Shown: positions 1-11,060 of the stretch, one piece after another
Position numbering within the stretch: the first letter of the stretch is position 1
Layout: each line of letters starts with the position of its first letter
Assembly (NCBI GenBank): GCA_021029095.1
Contig: JAJOHG010000029.1
Coordinates: 62,001 to 126,000 of the forward strand
Length of the DNA stretch: 64,000 bases
Reading direction: 5' to 3'
Source of the DNA: Phellopilus nigrolimitatus
Taxonomy: Eukaryota > Basidiomycota > Agaricomycetes > Hymenochaetales > Hymenochaetaceae
The notes under the pieces: model-generated
Database searches by the model: none
What the model was told of the DNA's origin: nothing
Seen by the model: the letters and a program-made list of their open reading frames with translations, nothing else
Translations under genes and position numbers: made by a program

Positions 1-481
1 GCATGATGAGAAACGCTCCACGAGACTGATTAAACTGCCATTGGCCCTTGAGATACGCATTTGTAACACCAGCGACGTTGCTGCAAATCCAATAAATTTC
101 AATAAAGGTCGAAACGACATTGGATACTCACACGCCGATGTCAGCTCCGAGTTCGCATTGTTTTGCACTCGATGAACTTATTATATATTTGTCGAGAACC
201 GGTTCGGATACCAGCTGGAATTGTGCCGTGAGATCGACGATAGATTGGTCACTGCTAGTATAGATATTGCCCTCCTTGACAAACTGGCCAGACGTGGTTT
301 CGATTTCTCCATAGTCCCCTGCCTGCAACCCATGTCCATGTGAGAGAATGCCATAAAACATAGGTCGGATTGAGCTGACCGTAATCTGAATCGACGGATT
401 CCAATTTGCCCACCAGGACGAGGCCCGTCTAATTAAGTCTATAAACTTGCGAGAGGCCTCTTTTTTGAACCAAAAGTTCAT
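1..481 (-). CDS. Gasdermin-like candidate, paralog 1 (partial, runs off the left edge)
   Basis: This is the 5' part of a gene whose paralog is complete at 8514-9612. Exon 1 is 481-380 (34 codons from the ATG at 481), exon 2 is 322-132, and exon 3 starts at 80 and leaves the window. Exon lengths (102 and 191 nt), splice phases and intron positions match the paralog exactly. The protein begins with a Lys/Arg-rich helix containing KKEASRKFIDLIRR, then a Trp-rich strand. Next comes a Gly-Asp-Tyr-Gly turn leading to EGNIY, and then alternating polar and hydrophobic residues of the kind seen in membrane beta-hairpins. No stop or frameshift is visible in the part present. Family assignment is inference, as for the complete copy. 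It could instead be an unnamed fungal family. Confidence 0.55.
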
Positions 482-532
482 ACTGCATGTGTTGAGGGGA
501 TACGGAGAGGAACCTGTCGACGCTCGGATGAG

Positions 533-538
533 TATATA
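533..538 (-). promoter_or_regulatory. TATA box of paralog 1
   Basis: A TATATA motif read on the minus strand lies 52 bp upstream of the ATG at 481. The same motif is kept at the same relative place in front of the second paralog (9656-9661). Confidence 0.5.
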
Positions 539-1424
539 AATGACTTGAAGTAGTGTTCATTTTGATCACCTCCTATTGCTATCCGTTCTTATCTGACGCC
601 GAATCGACAAATATCCCTCTACATAGCTAAGCGATGATGAGAAGAGGCGCTCATATACTGAAGTTTGCTTCCTTAGAAGCTCGGGTAGGACACCGCACCG
701 TATCGCTTACGAATACGGCCGTATAAATCGAACCCGAGTACGAGCACGAACCATATACAACGTGCTGTACAGGTGTTTGGAAGCCACATACGGTACAGCG
801 CGAATGTCTTTCGTTCGTAGACGCCGTTACAGTACATACGCACATCACATTGACACACCATGGCAATGCACATGCGGAAAGTCCCAAGAGCAGTGTGCTG
901 AAAAGCTCCGTATCGCATCGTTTACTGTCTCCTGTGCTCTCATCAAGCGTAAATAAAGGATGAAAACCTCTTCTATCGATACGAATGCCATTGCCTCCAG
1001 GAGCCTCCATCGGGGGAGAGCAGCAGCGCGCGGACGTAGCGTGAGGACGAGGACACCGTCGAGAAGAGACGTGCAAATGCGGTACACGCGTCGGCGGAGG
1101 GAGCATGCATGCTCGTACCGCTGAACCTCGGTGCACTGCGCGCAGACGGACTGCAGTGAGGCGGCGAGGTCTACGTAAGAACTGCTCGGTATGCATTCAG
1201 CGGGTGAAAAAAATAGGAGAAGATATGCTTTTACCGCGCAGGGCGTGCCTCGCGTCGAGTACGGCTTTCAAAGCATCGTGAGTATCGGAAATAGAAAAAC
1301 TGTGTTGCTCAGCCGATCGTCTACGTACGTCCTTGGGACTACGTCTGGCGCAGCACGAAATCACCATGGAGAAAGAAATAACCAATGCGAAAGATAAGAA
1401 ACAAATATAACTAAGAGCTCACCT

Positions 1425-1610
1425 CCGGATGCTCTCATGAATTTTGATATCAAGTCCTCGTACACCTGATTATCGACAACGATGCTCGATACCCCACGAA
1501 CGTAGATATTCGTTCCCAGCCAAGAGATTGACGTTCTTGCCTATGACGACCCGATAATAGCATTAGTGCACATATCGCATGGCCTGTGAGTGGACAGGCT
1601 GTCGCATCTT
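1425..1610 (-). pseudogene. Cytosine deaminase remnant 1 (C-terminal half)
   Basis: On the minus strand, three out-of-frame pieces match the C-terminal half of the yeast FCY1-type cytosine deaminase family. They are the zinc-binding PCDMCT motif near 1580, a piece around GKNVN, and a tail reading SSIVVDNQ. Between the first two pieces, the stretch that follows the zinc motif is deleted and the frame changes. A 2-nt loss then changes it again just before the IVVD strand. The upstream half with the catalytic HGE motif is absent. A donor-like GTGAGCTC follows the tail. The gene cannot make an active enzyme. The paralog at 10830-11290 carries the same two lesions. Confidence 0.7.
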
Positions 1611-1650
1611 ACCTGATGATAGTGTACTCGCGTATTAAATTTTGTTAGCG

Positions 1651-2219
1651 CGGCAACCAGTGCACAAGAATCTCATGGTCAAACGGTCGGCAAGGAAAAC
1701 GGTCTTCCAGTGCGACGATTTGGACGGGATGGTCAGCGTCGAGTAGTACTTTCAACGAAGTAAGCACAACGGGATGTGTGAATAACTGGATCTTACATAA
1801 ATACGCGTGGCAGTGTTCGATACAGAATTCAGTATTCGCCTCCAACATGCGGATGACTGTCATCAATATGGGAAGCAAAGCCAACGATACATTAGGTCCC
1901 TGCCGAGCTCTGCGAGGTCGAGCGAGGCCAGCCTTTCGCGGGCATGCTCTCTGGGAGGGGGACTGCGGAGATGACGAAGCACTCGACCAACCCTCCGTAC
2001 ATGGCATCGATGCTAAGGCGATCACAGAGCAAGGAATCGAAGTACTGGTCTGCGTTAGGGCGCGCCGCCCATAAAGGGCTTCGGCATCGAAGCTCTGGAA
2101 ATGGCAACGTACACGACAATTCCACCAAGGAAACAAAGTACTGGGTCTGTGCCAGGGCGCGCCGTTCATACAGTAACAATCAGGATGCCACAATTACACT
2201 GTGCTATTCGCCTCCGTTT
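1651..2219. other. Unassigned interval
   Basis: A 182-codon reading frame on the minus strand (2193-1645) ends in a protein-like stretch, but I recognise no domain and see no splice pattern. Two short similar segments (about 2037-2075 and 2137-2175) suggest a local duplication. No gene is called. Confidence 0.3.
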
Positions 2220-2753
2220 CAGCATCCAGCGTCTCGCCTTTCGGAGTGCGAAGCTTGCGGAAATCAAAGTCAAGACCATATAGATACGAATACCAAGGGA
2301 GCGCTGCTTTCACGCTTTGACCCTTTCCCCCCTTTCATGTTACGTGGTCTTTGCCGCCTGAGGTCTATCTCAAACTCGATATAAGAACGACATATGAAAG
2401 CACAAGACCCAGAAGGTGAGCGATATCTGGAATCGTCGAGAGCATCATCGAACTCGGCAATGACCACTTTTCTGACACTCATAGCCCACGGACGCACTTA
2501 CAGCCTCGCGTAGCATTTTTCCTCGGGCTATCGTAGCAAAACAGACAGAGGTAGGATCTACCTTAACCCGACAATAGATTGCTCTAATCCTTCTTGTGAC
2601 ATGCTGTACAGAGCGCGCAAATTTTCAGTATAGGCAACTATATCCTTCAAACCCGGCGTGAGTAATATCTCCAGATACCGAGTACCGTGATCGATCAACG
2701 TTCGTGTTCATCCTCGCAGTTGCCGTCAAAGGATTCTCAAGTAACTCGTCCGG
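2220..2753 (+). repeat. Duplicated 5' region of the TPR genes, copy 1
   Basis: This sequence aligns by eye with 41050-41578. Shared blocks include the polypyrimidine stretch near 2590, the segment around 2620-2680 and the acceptor-like tcctcgcag at about 2713. Both copies therefore kept the promoter and leader of the TPR gene, which may contain unrecognised 5' exons and introns. Confidence 0.65.
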
Positions 2754-5700
2754 ATGGATATCATTGCCGGCGGTCGTAATATGCAAGATCATCTTCCGCC
2801 TGAAGACCCTTCTCGTTCCGGGTTGGATTTCCTTGCAAAGGCTCTGTTCACTCGTTTTAAGCAGGCCGGTCGTATGGATGATCTCAAGGTGTCTATTTCA
2901 CTCTATCGCGGCTCGCTAGAACTGCGTCCTCCTGGACACCCTCATCGTTACATCTCACTTTTCTACCTTGCAAATGCCATGTGAACTCAGTTTGAGCAGA
3001 CCAGTCGGATAGAGGATCTCGAGGAGACCAATGCACTCTGTCGCGATGCGCTTGATCTGCTTCCTCCTGGATGCCCTCTTCGCGTCGCATTTCTTCGATT
3101 GCTTGCAATAGTCGTGAGCACACGGTTTATGCGGACCGGTCGGATAGACGGTCTCGAGGAGCCCATTGTCTTCCATCGCGACGCGCTAGATCTGTGTCCT
3201 CCTGGAAACCCTGATCGTTCCTCATCGCTTGACAACCTTGCAGCGGCCGTTTGGATTCGGTTTGAGCAAACCGGTCGGATGGAGGATCTCGAGGAGTCCA
3301 TTGTCCTCCTTCGGGACGCGCTGGGACTTCGTCCTCCTGGACACCCTGACCGCTCCTCATCGTTAAACAACCTCGGGGGTGCCGTGCAGGCTCGGTTCGA
3401 GCAGGCCGGTCGGATGGAGGATCTCGAGGAGTCCATTGTCCTCTATCGCGACGCGCTAGAACTGTGTCCCCTTGGACACCCTCTTCGCATCGCATTTCTT
3501 GGAATGCTTACATATGCCGTTTGGACTCGGTTCAAGCAGACCAATCGGATGGAGGATCTCGAGGAGTCCATTGCCCTCCATCGCGACGCGCTGGAACTGC
3601 ATCCTCCTGGACACCCTGACCGCTCCGGACTTCTTAACAACCTTGCAGCTGCCGTGAGCACTCGTTTCAAGCAGACCGGTCGGATGGAGGATCTCGAGGA
3701 GGCCATTGTCCTCCATCGCGACGCGCTGGGACTTCATCCTCCTGGTCACTCTGATCGCTCCTGCTCACTGAACAATCTTGCGAGTGCGGTGGGGACTCGG
3801 TTCAAGCAGGCCGGTCGGATGGAGGATCTCGAGGAGTCCATTGTCCTCCTTCGGGTCGCGCTGGGACTGTATCCTCCTGGACACCCTGACCGCTCCTCGT
3901 CATTAAACAACCTCGCAGTTGCCATGCAGACTCGGTTCAAGCAGGCTGGTCGGATAGAGGATCTGGAGGAGTCCATTGTCCTCAATCGCGACGCGCTAGA
4001 CCTACATCCCCCTGGACACCCTCATCGCTCCATCTCACTTAGCAACCTCGCAAGAGCCGTGAAGACTCGGTTCGACCAGAGCGGTCGGATGGAGGATCTC
4101 GAGGAGTCCATCATCCTCCATCGCAACGCGCTTGCGCTGTGTCCTCCTGGGCACCCTGACCGCTCCGTATCTCTGAGCATTCTTGGAGGAGCCATGTGGA
4201 CTCGGTTTGAGAAAACCGGTCGAGTGGACGATCTCGAGGAGTCGCTCCGTATTCATGAAGAAGGCGCTGATCATGTCTTCTCCAGTACGCTAACGCGGCT
4301 CGAACTAGCAGTGCAATGGGCAGCTTTCGCGCGATCGCAGAGTCATACTTCTACCTTGAAAGCTTACCGTCTTGCTCTGTCACTCCTCGAAAGCTCCCTC
4401 GTTATAAGTCCCACGGTGCAGATGCAGCATCAACTTCTTAGCGGTAGAAATGGCTATCCAACTCTCGCTTCGGATGCGGCTTCATATGCTATAGAGATCG
4501 GTGATGTGGCTCAGGCTGTAGAGATGCTCGAGCAAGGAAGGGGCCTTATCTGGTCGCAGTTGCGCGGTTTCCGAACGCCAATTGAACGGCTTAGAGAAGT
4601 CAATAAAGGCTTGGCAGACAGGTTCCAAGGTGCCAGCCGTGAACTGGAATCGCTTGTCACTTCATCCGAGTCGAAGCCAATTACTTTGGTCGCGCAGGAT
4701 AGCGCGACAGGTGCCTCGCAGAAACTCGTGGATGGAATGTATTCTCGAAAGCGGCGTCTTGCATCCCGATTGGAGGAAATCCTTTCAGAGATTCGCGCGA
4801 CATCAGGATTTGAAGACTTCCTACGAGCCCGACGATTTGACGTTCTTCGAGAGGCTGCTGTCGAGGGTCCCGTCATCATCGTCAGCCACAGCAACTATCG
4901 TTCCGACGCTCTTATTGTCCTTCATGATCGCCCACCTGTCAGCATCGAACTGGATTCAAATTTCTCCGATAATTGCATTCAGCTCTTTAGAGATCTTAAG
5001 TTCGCACTTCGTAAGGTTCAGACGGAGCCGAATGGATGTGATGCGGATATCAGAGATGTGTTGGAGTCCCTGTGGAACTGGGTGGTTTCGCGGGTGGTCG
5101 AGAAGCTTGACGAGTTCGGAATCCAGAAACAGAGTCGTATTTGGTGGTGCCCGACATCTTTCTTATCTGCTCTACCTTTCCATACGGCAGGCCCGATTCG
5201 CGTTGTGGATGGCATAAGACAGTATCTCTCAGATGATTACATCTCGTCGTACACCCCGACGCTCACAGCCTTGATAAATGCTAGGGAGTCCAAGCCTGGT
5301 ATTAGGAGACACGACATTGGACGACCACAACTCTTCGTTGTTGCTCTGCCTGAGAGTATCCCCCTAGTCGAAAAAGAGTATCGTGTCATACAGGAGGACA
5401 GAGATTTTGTCAAATGTCTCGTTCGTGAGCAAGCTACTCGCGAAGCGGTTATTGATAAATTCCGCGACCATCACTGGGTTCATTTTGCTTGCCACGGCCA
5501 TTTGAATCACGAAGAACCCTTCCTCCACGCTTTTCAGCTTTTCGACAAAGACCGTCTCACTTTACTCGACATCATTCAATCCAATCTACCGAACGCTGAA
5601 TTCGCATTTTTATCCGCCTGTCACAGTGCGGGACAGGTTATTGACGGGGCATACGGGGAAGTGCTTCATCTTGCTGCGGCCATGCAGTTTTGCGGCTTTC

Positions 5701-5912
5701 GAAGTGTAATCGGTACAATGTGGGCGATGGCTGACGACGATGGGCCTTTCCTCGCCAAGGAATTTTACAAGCGTATGTTCTCGGAGGAGGACTCACCCGA
5801 GTTGGGATTCAGGCGGTCTGCGAGGGCTCTTCGTGAAACGATCCAGCGCTTGCGAAAGAGGCGGGGCGTCACGGTTGAGAGATGGGTCAATTTGATCCAC
5901 ATTGGAGCATGA
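2754..5912 (+). CDS. TPR-CHAT protein, candidate caspase-related protease, with an in-frame stop
   Basis: The frame 2754-5912 encodes eleven 45-residue TPR-like repeats, each carrying a version of GRMEDLEES...LxPPGHPDR. A helical linker follows, then a C-terminal CHAT domain, the caspase-like peptidase fold found with TPRs. The catalytic His lies in HFACHGH (about 5485-5505) and the Cys in FLSACHSAG (about 5600-5630). The ending WVNLIHIGA is usual for fungal CHAT proteins. One TGA (2982-2984) interrupts the frame at a position where sister repeats carry TGG. The first ATG after it is at 3129, so either the N-terminus is shorter or the allele is damaged. No intron is visible in the CHAT half. 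It lies between two gasdermin-like genes. Fungal gasdermin genes are known to cluster with subtilisin or caspase-related protease genes, so cleavage of that partner is a possible role. Confidence 0.8.
2866..4250 (+). repeat. 135-bp tandem repeat encoding the TPR array
   Basis: The conserved core CCGGTCGGATGGAGGATC or a close variant recurs at 2866, 3001, 3136, 3271, 3406, 3541, 3676, 3811, 3946, 4081 and about 4216. The spacing is exactly 135 bp, giving eleven 45-codon units. Such even spacing at the DNA level suggests recent unit turnover by unequal exchange. Confidence 0.9.
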
Positions 5913-8513
5913 TGAACAAGATAGCAGTTGAGTTTCCGCCCTTTTTCAAATACGGATATTTCTGACGAGTTTTCCATACAGCTGCATGTAGTTGTCTTCT
6001 TTCGATCGATTTTCAACAAGTGCTCTGGTTCTCTGTTTTTTGTTTTTCCTTTTTTCCTTTTTTTCCTTTCAATACGCATTGTACGCATCTGCAGACCGGA
6101 TTACATTGAGATTAGCTCAGTTACTATTATATTCATTGCTCTTGTACCTGATAATTAAAACATTGTTTACCGCCTAGTGCTTTGAATTTCACCGTTGTCG
6201 TTTGCAACGATCGGTCGCTAGAGAGCGTCGTCGGCTTGCTTCGTGTACGACTTAAGGAAGCGAAATACGGGCACGAAGATCCGATTAGAAAGTAGTACTG
6301 CAGATGAACGATACTAAGTAAAAATACAGAAGCAATGTAATAGCTAGAACACTCACATCTTTCTCTATCCTGGTCGTGACCGTCTGAGGTGATCATTTAA
6401 ACAAAAGAAGTATTTGAGCGAAAGGTGGTTTGTGCCGAGCGCCTGCTATCCTCTGTGCAAGGCTTGCCTACTGGCACGTCTCTTGACCGCGAAGACGAGA
6501 AAACAAACGAAGGAGAAAGGGAGAAAGACAGTGAATCAGAGTCCAAGTATACAAGGTTTTCTCTCGTTTTTCTTCGCCGACCCCTTGCGTAATGCACCGA
6601 AGTCGAGCGGCACGATCACGTATCCGCCGACGCGCATTTGCGCATTTCTCTCGACGGCGACGCATGCGCCTGCGGCATATCCTAATTACCTGGTTGTCGT
6701 CTCTCCCAACAGCCCGCATTTCCAACGCAAACAAAGGGAAGATGCTCTCAGGCTCCATCCTCTGGAACTAGAATGCGCACCCTGCACCGCCGCCACCGTC
6801 CACGTCCTTGCGCTACCGAGCCGCAGGTGCCTTCTCGATGTTCTAGCCCAGCTCCGGACACGCGCACGGGCATGGCTCTGGGCACCTTAGGCAGGGCAGC
6901 TTTTAAGGCATGTTTTTCTACGCGGTCCCGGTCCCGCTGCCGCCCTCCGTCGCGAGGTTCTCGATGTCTGCCACGAGGATCGTTCCCGCGAAGCACAGCC
7001 ACAAGAGCCGGAGGAGACACTCAACGACGAGTACGAATGGGAGTTTGAGGAGAAGAGATGCAGAGTCGGCGGGTGGGAGATGGAGGTTGACTCGTTAAGT
7101 TCGCTTTTCTTTTATTTGTGAAGTCTTCAATACTTATACTGACTAGCGCTTTGTACTCCCAGCCGCCGTTCTCCCCGCCTGAACATGTACATGCACATGC
7201 TGCCAACCCATATCCACGAATCCCACCTTCTTTCCGCGCACTCTTCCGCGCTTTCCGCCGCTTCGGTCCCTCGCGTCATTTAGGACGTACGTCCCGCACC
7301 CAGCTTCCTGGACCATGATACTGCGCCGCACCCGCACCCTGGCAGTCGGTCAGCGTATGTTCCGGCGATAGACCTCTGCGAGCGTAAAACCTTTGGTACA
7401 AGCGGGCTCGTATCTGTTTCTGCACCACCCGGTGCGGATGGAGTGAAGTACGGCAGCAGGTTCGATGCGAAATAAGAGGATAACACACGCACACGCATGA
7501 TATATGACGACGCAGGTCGGAATTATATCAGCGTAGACGCACGGGAGCTTGTAAGAGACACGAAGGAATGCGAGCGCCGTGGGTGTCCCGACGCGTTAAC
7601 ACCACCGAGAACAAAACATATACTGACGCAACATGCATTACAGACAGCCCGCGACCGCGCCCCAAACTGCAGCGCTCCCTGGCGGCGGCTTCCCGCGAGG
7701 TTGATGGCTGAGTACGTAACTACAATTCATGCTTGGTGCAAGTATTTTCGCACGATACAACCCTCACGTCTAATCTACATTCGTCTCTTTTTTTTCCACT
7801 TACCGTAGTACTTTCCCTTTGTCTTTCCTCCCGCTGAATCTATGACATTTGCCAATGTTTACATGTGTTATTTCTTGAAGCTGTAGCTGCAAACCGAACG
7901 CAAGCTACTCATACGACAAGGGCCAGTACGGCGGGTGTCGGTCGACATTACCATACATAAACCACAACAGTGCTCCGCCTTGAACCGTGAGACGTCGATG
8001 TCAGAACATACGTCGGCCCACAATACGGGCGGCGCAGCATGCGCGGTTCGTACAGGTCATACGCTAAGCGTAGTTGTGAGCGCGGAAAAAATGTGGGAAC
8101 CGTAGATATAGTGTATGGCTAGCAGGGAGCGCGACCGCTGTGATTACATAACCCCGAAAGGAGAGATTATACACTCGTAGCGGGAGTCATCAGCGAAAGC
8201 ACAGAAGACGGAGAGAATGAGTCCTGTGCTGTACATATACTGCCCATATAGCAACTAAAGGGCTTTTGTACATATTAGCAAACCCGTTCCTACGCTTACG
8301 AGTATTGATAACACCCTTCTGCATGTCAAAAGTTCCTCTTCGGATAGTGGGCCTCTCATCAGGCGTCATGGGGTACTCTGCAAGTGAAGTGATTGGAAGA
8401 TATATCTTCTAGTTCATGTACACAAGGTTAAATTCGCTTAAAAGCAGTTTTCGGCATACGCATCCAGCTTCGAGTTTGGAAAGAAACCAATCGTCAGACA
8501 AGCTTTATCGCTT
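5913..8513. other. Gene-poor interval
   Basis: No conserved coding sequence is recognised in these 2.6 kb. The first 250 bp is T-rich 3' flank of the TPR-CHAT gene. The segment 6600-6790 is an inverted copy of part of 10095-10330. The rest has only short frames without family features. Confidence 0.4.
6600..6790 (-). repeat. Inverted copy of the 10095-10330 segment
   Basis: The reverse complement of this interval matches the region upstream of gasdermin-like paralog 2. Landmarks shared are a Gly/Cys-coding stretch around TATGCCGCAGGCGCAT and the block GAGATGCTCTCAG. Part of the same segment (about 10060-10250) is missing from duplicate copy 1. This suggests a small mobile or recombined fragment. 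Confidence 0.55.
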
Positions 8514-9612
8514 TTAATCAGAGTCCGAATCATCCTAAGTTCAAGCGCCATCAATAAATTATAATTCAATAGTGCTACGAGACTCACCATGTACTCGATA
8601 ACCTCTTCCTCTCCATCGTCATCCAGGAAGCCCCACGGAGCTTCCACGTTTGCCCAGCTGATCGTCGCAGTGTTATCCAGATGTGCTCGCGAACCAAGAA
8701 TAAATACTTACAAATCACCCCTGGGAGCATTTTCGTCAAAACTTTCGCGTCGTATTTTACGCTTTGTGATTTTCCTAATGGAATACAGAGGGACGAAAAC
8801 CGCCTCGTCGTTATATCCCTTCTGCAATAGGCCAGCAATGCCGTCGTCCACCCATTTTACACCTTTTCCTGCCCCTGGTGAGACCCCCGGAGCAACAATG
8901 CTAGGAACGTCCGCTGCTAAAGCCAGACTGACCGTTTCGTTGGCTGTAGTATCATCAGTGTCAGATCGGTGGATCCCAAACTCAGGATTAAATACTTGCT
9001 CTTGTTGGAAAGATACAGCGCATATGCGGGGCATTTATACACACGTGTTACGAGTGTCTTGTCTCTCAACAACCCGTCGGCAAGGGATTTATCGAGAAAC
9101 TCGTCCGGAACTCTTGTGATGCTAGGCATGTGCATGATGAGTAGAGCTCCACGAGAATGATTGAATTTCCATTGGCCCTTGAGACACGCGTTTGCGAAAC
9201 CAGTGACATTGCTGCAAATCCAATTAACTGCAAGTATCATGGAGCTGGCATTGAATACTCACAAATTGACGTCAGCTTCAAGATCGTGTTGCTTTGCCGT
9301 CGATGAATTTATGATATATTTGTCGAGAGCAACTTCGGATACCACCTGGAATTGCGCCGCGAGATCGGCGATAGATTTGTCGCTGCTGGTATAGATATTG
9401 CCCTCTTTGATAAACTGGCCAGACGTGGTGTCGATTTCACCATAGTCCCCTGCCTGCAACCCACGTCCATGTGAGAGAATGCCATAAAACCTAGATCGGG
9501 TGAAGCTGACCGTAATCTGAATCGACGGATCCCAGTTTGCCCACCAGGACGAGGATCGTCTGATCAAATCTATAAACTTGCGCGAGGCCTCTTTCTTGGA
9601 CCAGAAGAGCAT
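8514..9612 (-). CDS. Gasdermin-like candidate, paralog 2 (complete, 6 exons)
   Basis: Six exons (9612-9511, 9453-9263, 9211-8996, 8927-8712, 8657-8588, 8534-8514) sum to 816 nt, or 271 residues. All introns are 51-90 bp with GT...AG ends. The protein starts with a basic amphipathic helix and a Trp-rich strand. A GDYGEI turn and EGNIY follow, then a strand pair with alternating small and hydrophobic residues around ADVNFNVTGF. After that come a helix with LRDKTLVTRV and a strand ending YLSNKS. The last two exons add an acidic tail (GEEEVIEYMDDSDSD). The order of beta-hairpin, helix, then a V-T-x-V strand resembles gasdermin N-terminal domains, and fungal gasdermins such as HET-Q1 and RCD-1 have similar length. 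The neighbouring TPR-CHAT gene supports the idea. No homology search was possible, so the family is a hypothesis. The exon structure itself is well supported. Confidence 0.6.
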
Positions 9613-11060
9613 GCTGAGTGTGTTGATGGAAAGCAAGCGTTGTCGTTCGAATGAGTATATAAGTGATTGTTAAATAGTGTTCATTTGGATCACCTGCTAT
9701 TGCTATCGGTCTTATCAGACGCCGAATCAACAAATATGAATCGAACCCGTGTACGAGCACGAACCTTATACAACGCGTCATATAGGTATTTGGAAGCCAC
9801 ATCCGGTACAGCACGACTTTCATTCGGTCGTAGACGCCGTTACGGTACATACGTACATCACATTGGCACACCATGCGAAGTACACGAGAAACGTCCTAAG
9901 AGCAAGGTGCTAAGAAGGTCCGTATCGCATCGCTTCCTGATTCCTGTGCTGTCGTCAAGCGTGATTAAAAGACGAAGACGTCTTCTATCGATGCGAAAGC
10001 CATTGCCTCCAGGGGCCTTCATCGGGGAAAGCAGCAGAGCGCGGACGTAGAGTGAGGACGAGGACGGCTGCGCCGGCACGACGTATGCACCTTGGACTAG
10101 GAAAAATGCTAGTTCCAGAGAATGCGGCGCCAATGGCGTGCTACGGAAGGAACGCGAATAGGCTGAGAGCATCTCCCCTTCGTCCGCATTTCAAATGCGG
10201 GCTCTTGGGAAAAAGGCGACAGCTAGGTAATTGGGGTATGCCGCAGGCGCATATGACGCCGTGAAGAAGAGACGTGCAAATGCGGTACACACGTCGGCGG
10301 AAAGGAGGAAACATGCGTGCTCGTACCACTGGACCTCGGTGCACTGCGCGCAAACGGGTAAACGGACTGCAGTGAGGCGGCGAGGTCTGCGTAAGAATTG
10401 TTCGGCATTCGGCAAGTGAAGAAGAACCGGAGAAATCATGCTTTTGGCGCTCAGTTGTGCCTCGCGTCGAGCACGGCCTTCACGGCATCGAGAATACCAG
10501 AAATGTAAACTCAGTTGCTCTACTGAACGTCAACATCCTTGGGACTACGACTGGCGTCAGCACGAAATCACCATGGAGAAAGAAAGAACCAATGCGTACA
10601 ATATCACCAAAAGTACATCCTGATTGTATTATCGGAGGTACGTTGTTGAATAGTCAAGGCGGTCCTGGCGTGTCTGTCTTCGAATCCGAGGTTTGGTCAT
10701 TTCGAGTCCCTCGATGACACGCAAACCGTCCCTATTGACGCTTCTTCATGTACGATAATGATAACCGATTCCATGTCTTCGTTGCCAGAATCATCGTACC
10801 AAACATAGAAAACGAATATAACTAAGAGCTCACCTCCGAATGCTCTTGTGAACCTTGACATCAAGTCCTCGCACTCCTGATTATCGACAACGATACTCGA
10901 CACCCCGCGAACGTAGATATTCGTCCCCACCCAAGAAATTGACGTTCTCGCCTATGACGACCCGATGATAGCATCAGTGCACATATCGCACGGCCTGAGA
11001 GTGGGCAGGCTGTCTGCATCGTACCTGAGAGTAGCGTACCACGCGTATGAAAGTTTGTTA
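9132..11060. repeat. Segmental duplication, copy 2 (partner 1-1650)
   Basis: This is the direct-orientation partner of 1-1650. It carries the same order of gasdermin-like gene, spacer and cytosine deaminase remnant. It has about 190 bp extra at 10060-10250 and about 200 bp extra at 10595-10800. No gene is recognised in 9670-10820 apart from this homology. Confidence 0.8.
9656..9661 (-). promoter_or_regulatory. TATA box of paralog 2
   Basis: A TATATA motif on the minus strand lies 44 bp upstream of the ATG at 9612. It is conserved with the motif at 533-538 before paralog 1. Confidence 0.5.

Larger units (their letters stand above)
1..1650. repeat. Segmental duplication, copy 1 (partner 9132-11060)
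   Basis: Sequence 1-1650 aligns by eye in direct orientation with 9132-11060. It covers the gasdermin-like gene, its upstream region and the 3' part of a decayed cytosine deaminase. Copy 2 holds about 190 bp extra near 10060-10250 and about 200 bp extra near 10595-10800. Homology ends near 1650, where copy 1 loses the 5' half of the deaminase. The stretch 540-1420 shows no convincing gene. Confidence 0.8.

Noticed and set aside
651..1196. Overlapping 60-181-codon frames on both strands at 0.65-1.4 kb
   Set aside because: No splice logic or family features. They lie in the duplicated spacer, whose second copy breaks the frames by indels.
2866..4250. CRISPR-like regular repeat
   Set aside because: Spacing is regular, but the repeats are coding, 135 bp long and without spacers. 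The genome is eukaryotic.
3127..4274. Minus-strand frames opposite the TPR repeats
   Set aside because: They are shadows of the periodic repeat on the coding strand.
6780..7100. Arg/Ser-rich frames on plus strand as a gene
   Set aside because: The composition follows GC content only, there is no domain, and part of the stretch is a repeat copy.
8438..8838. Separate minus-strand genes at the 3' end of gasdermin-like paralog 2
   Set aside because: They are explained as the last introns and exons of the same gene.
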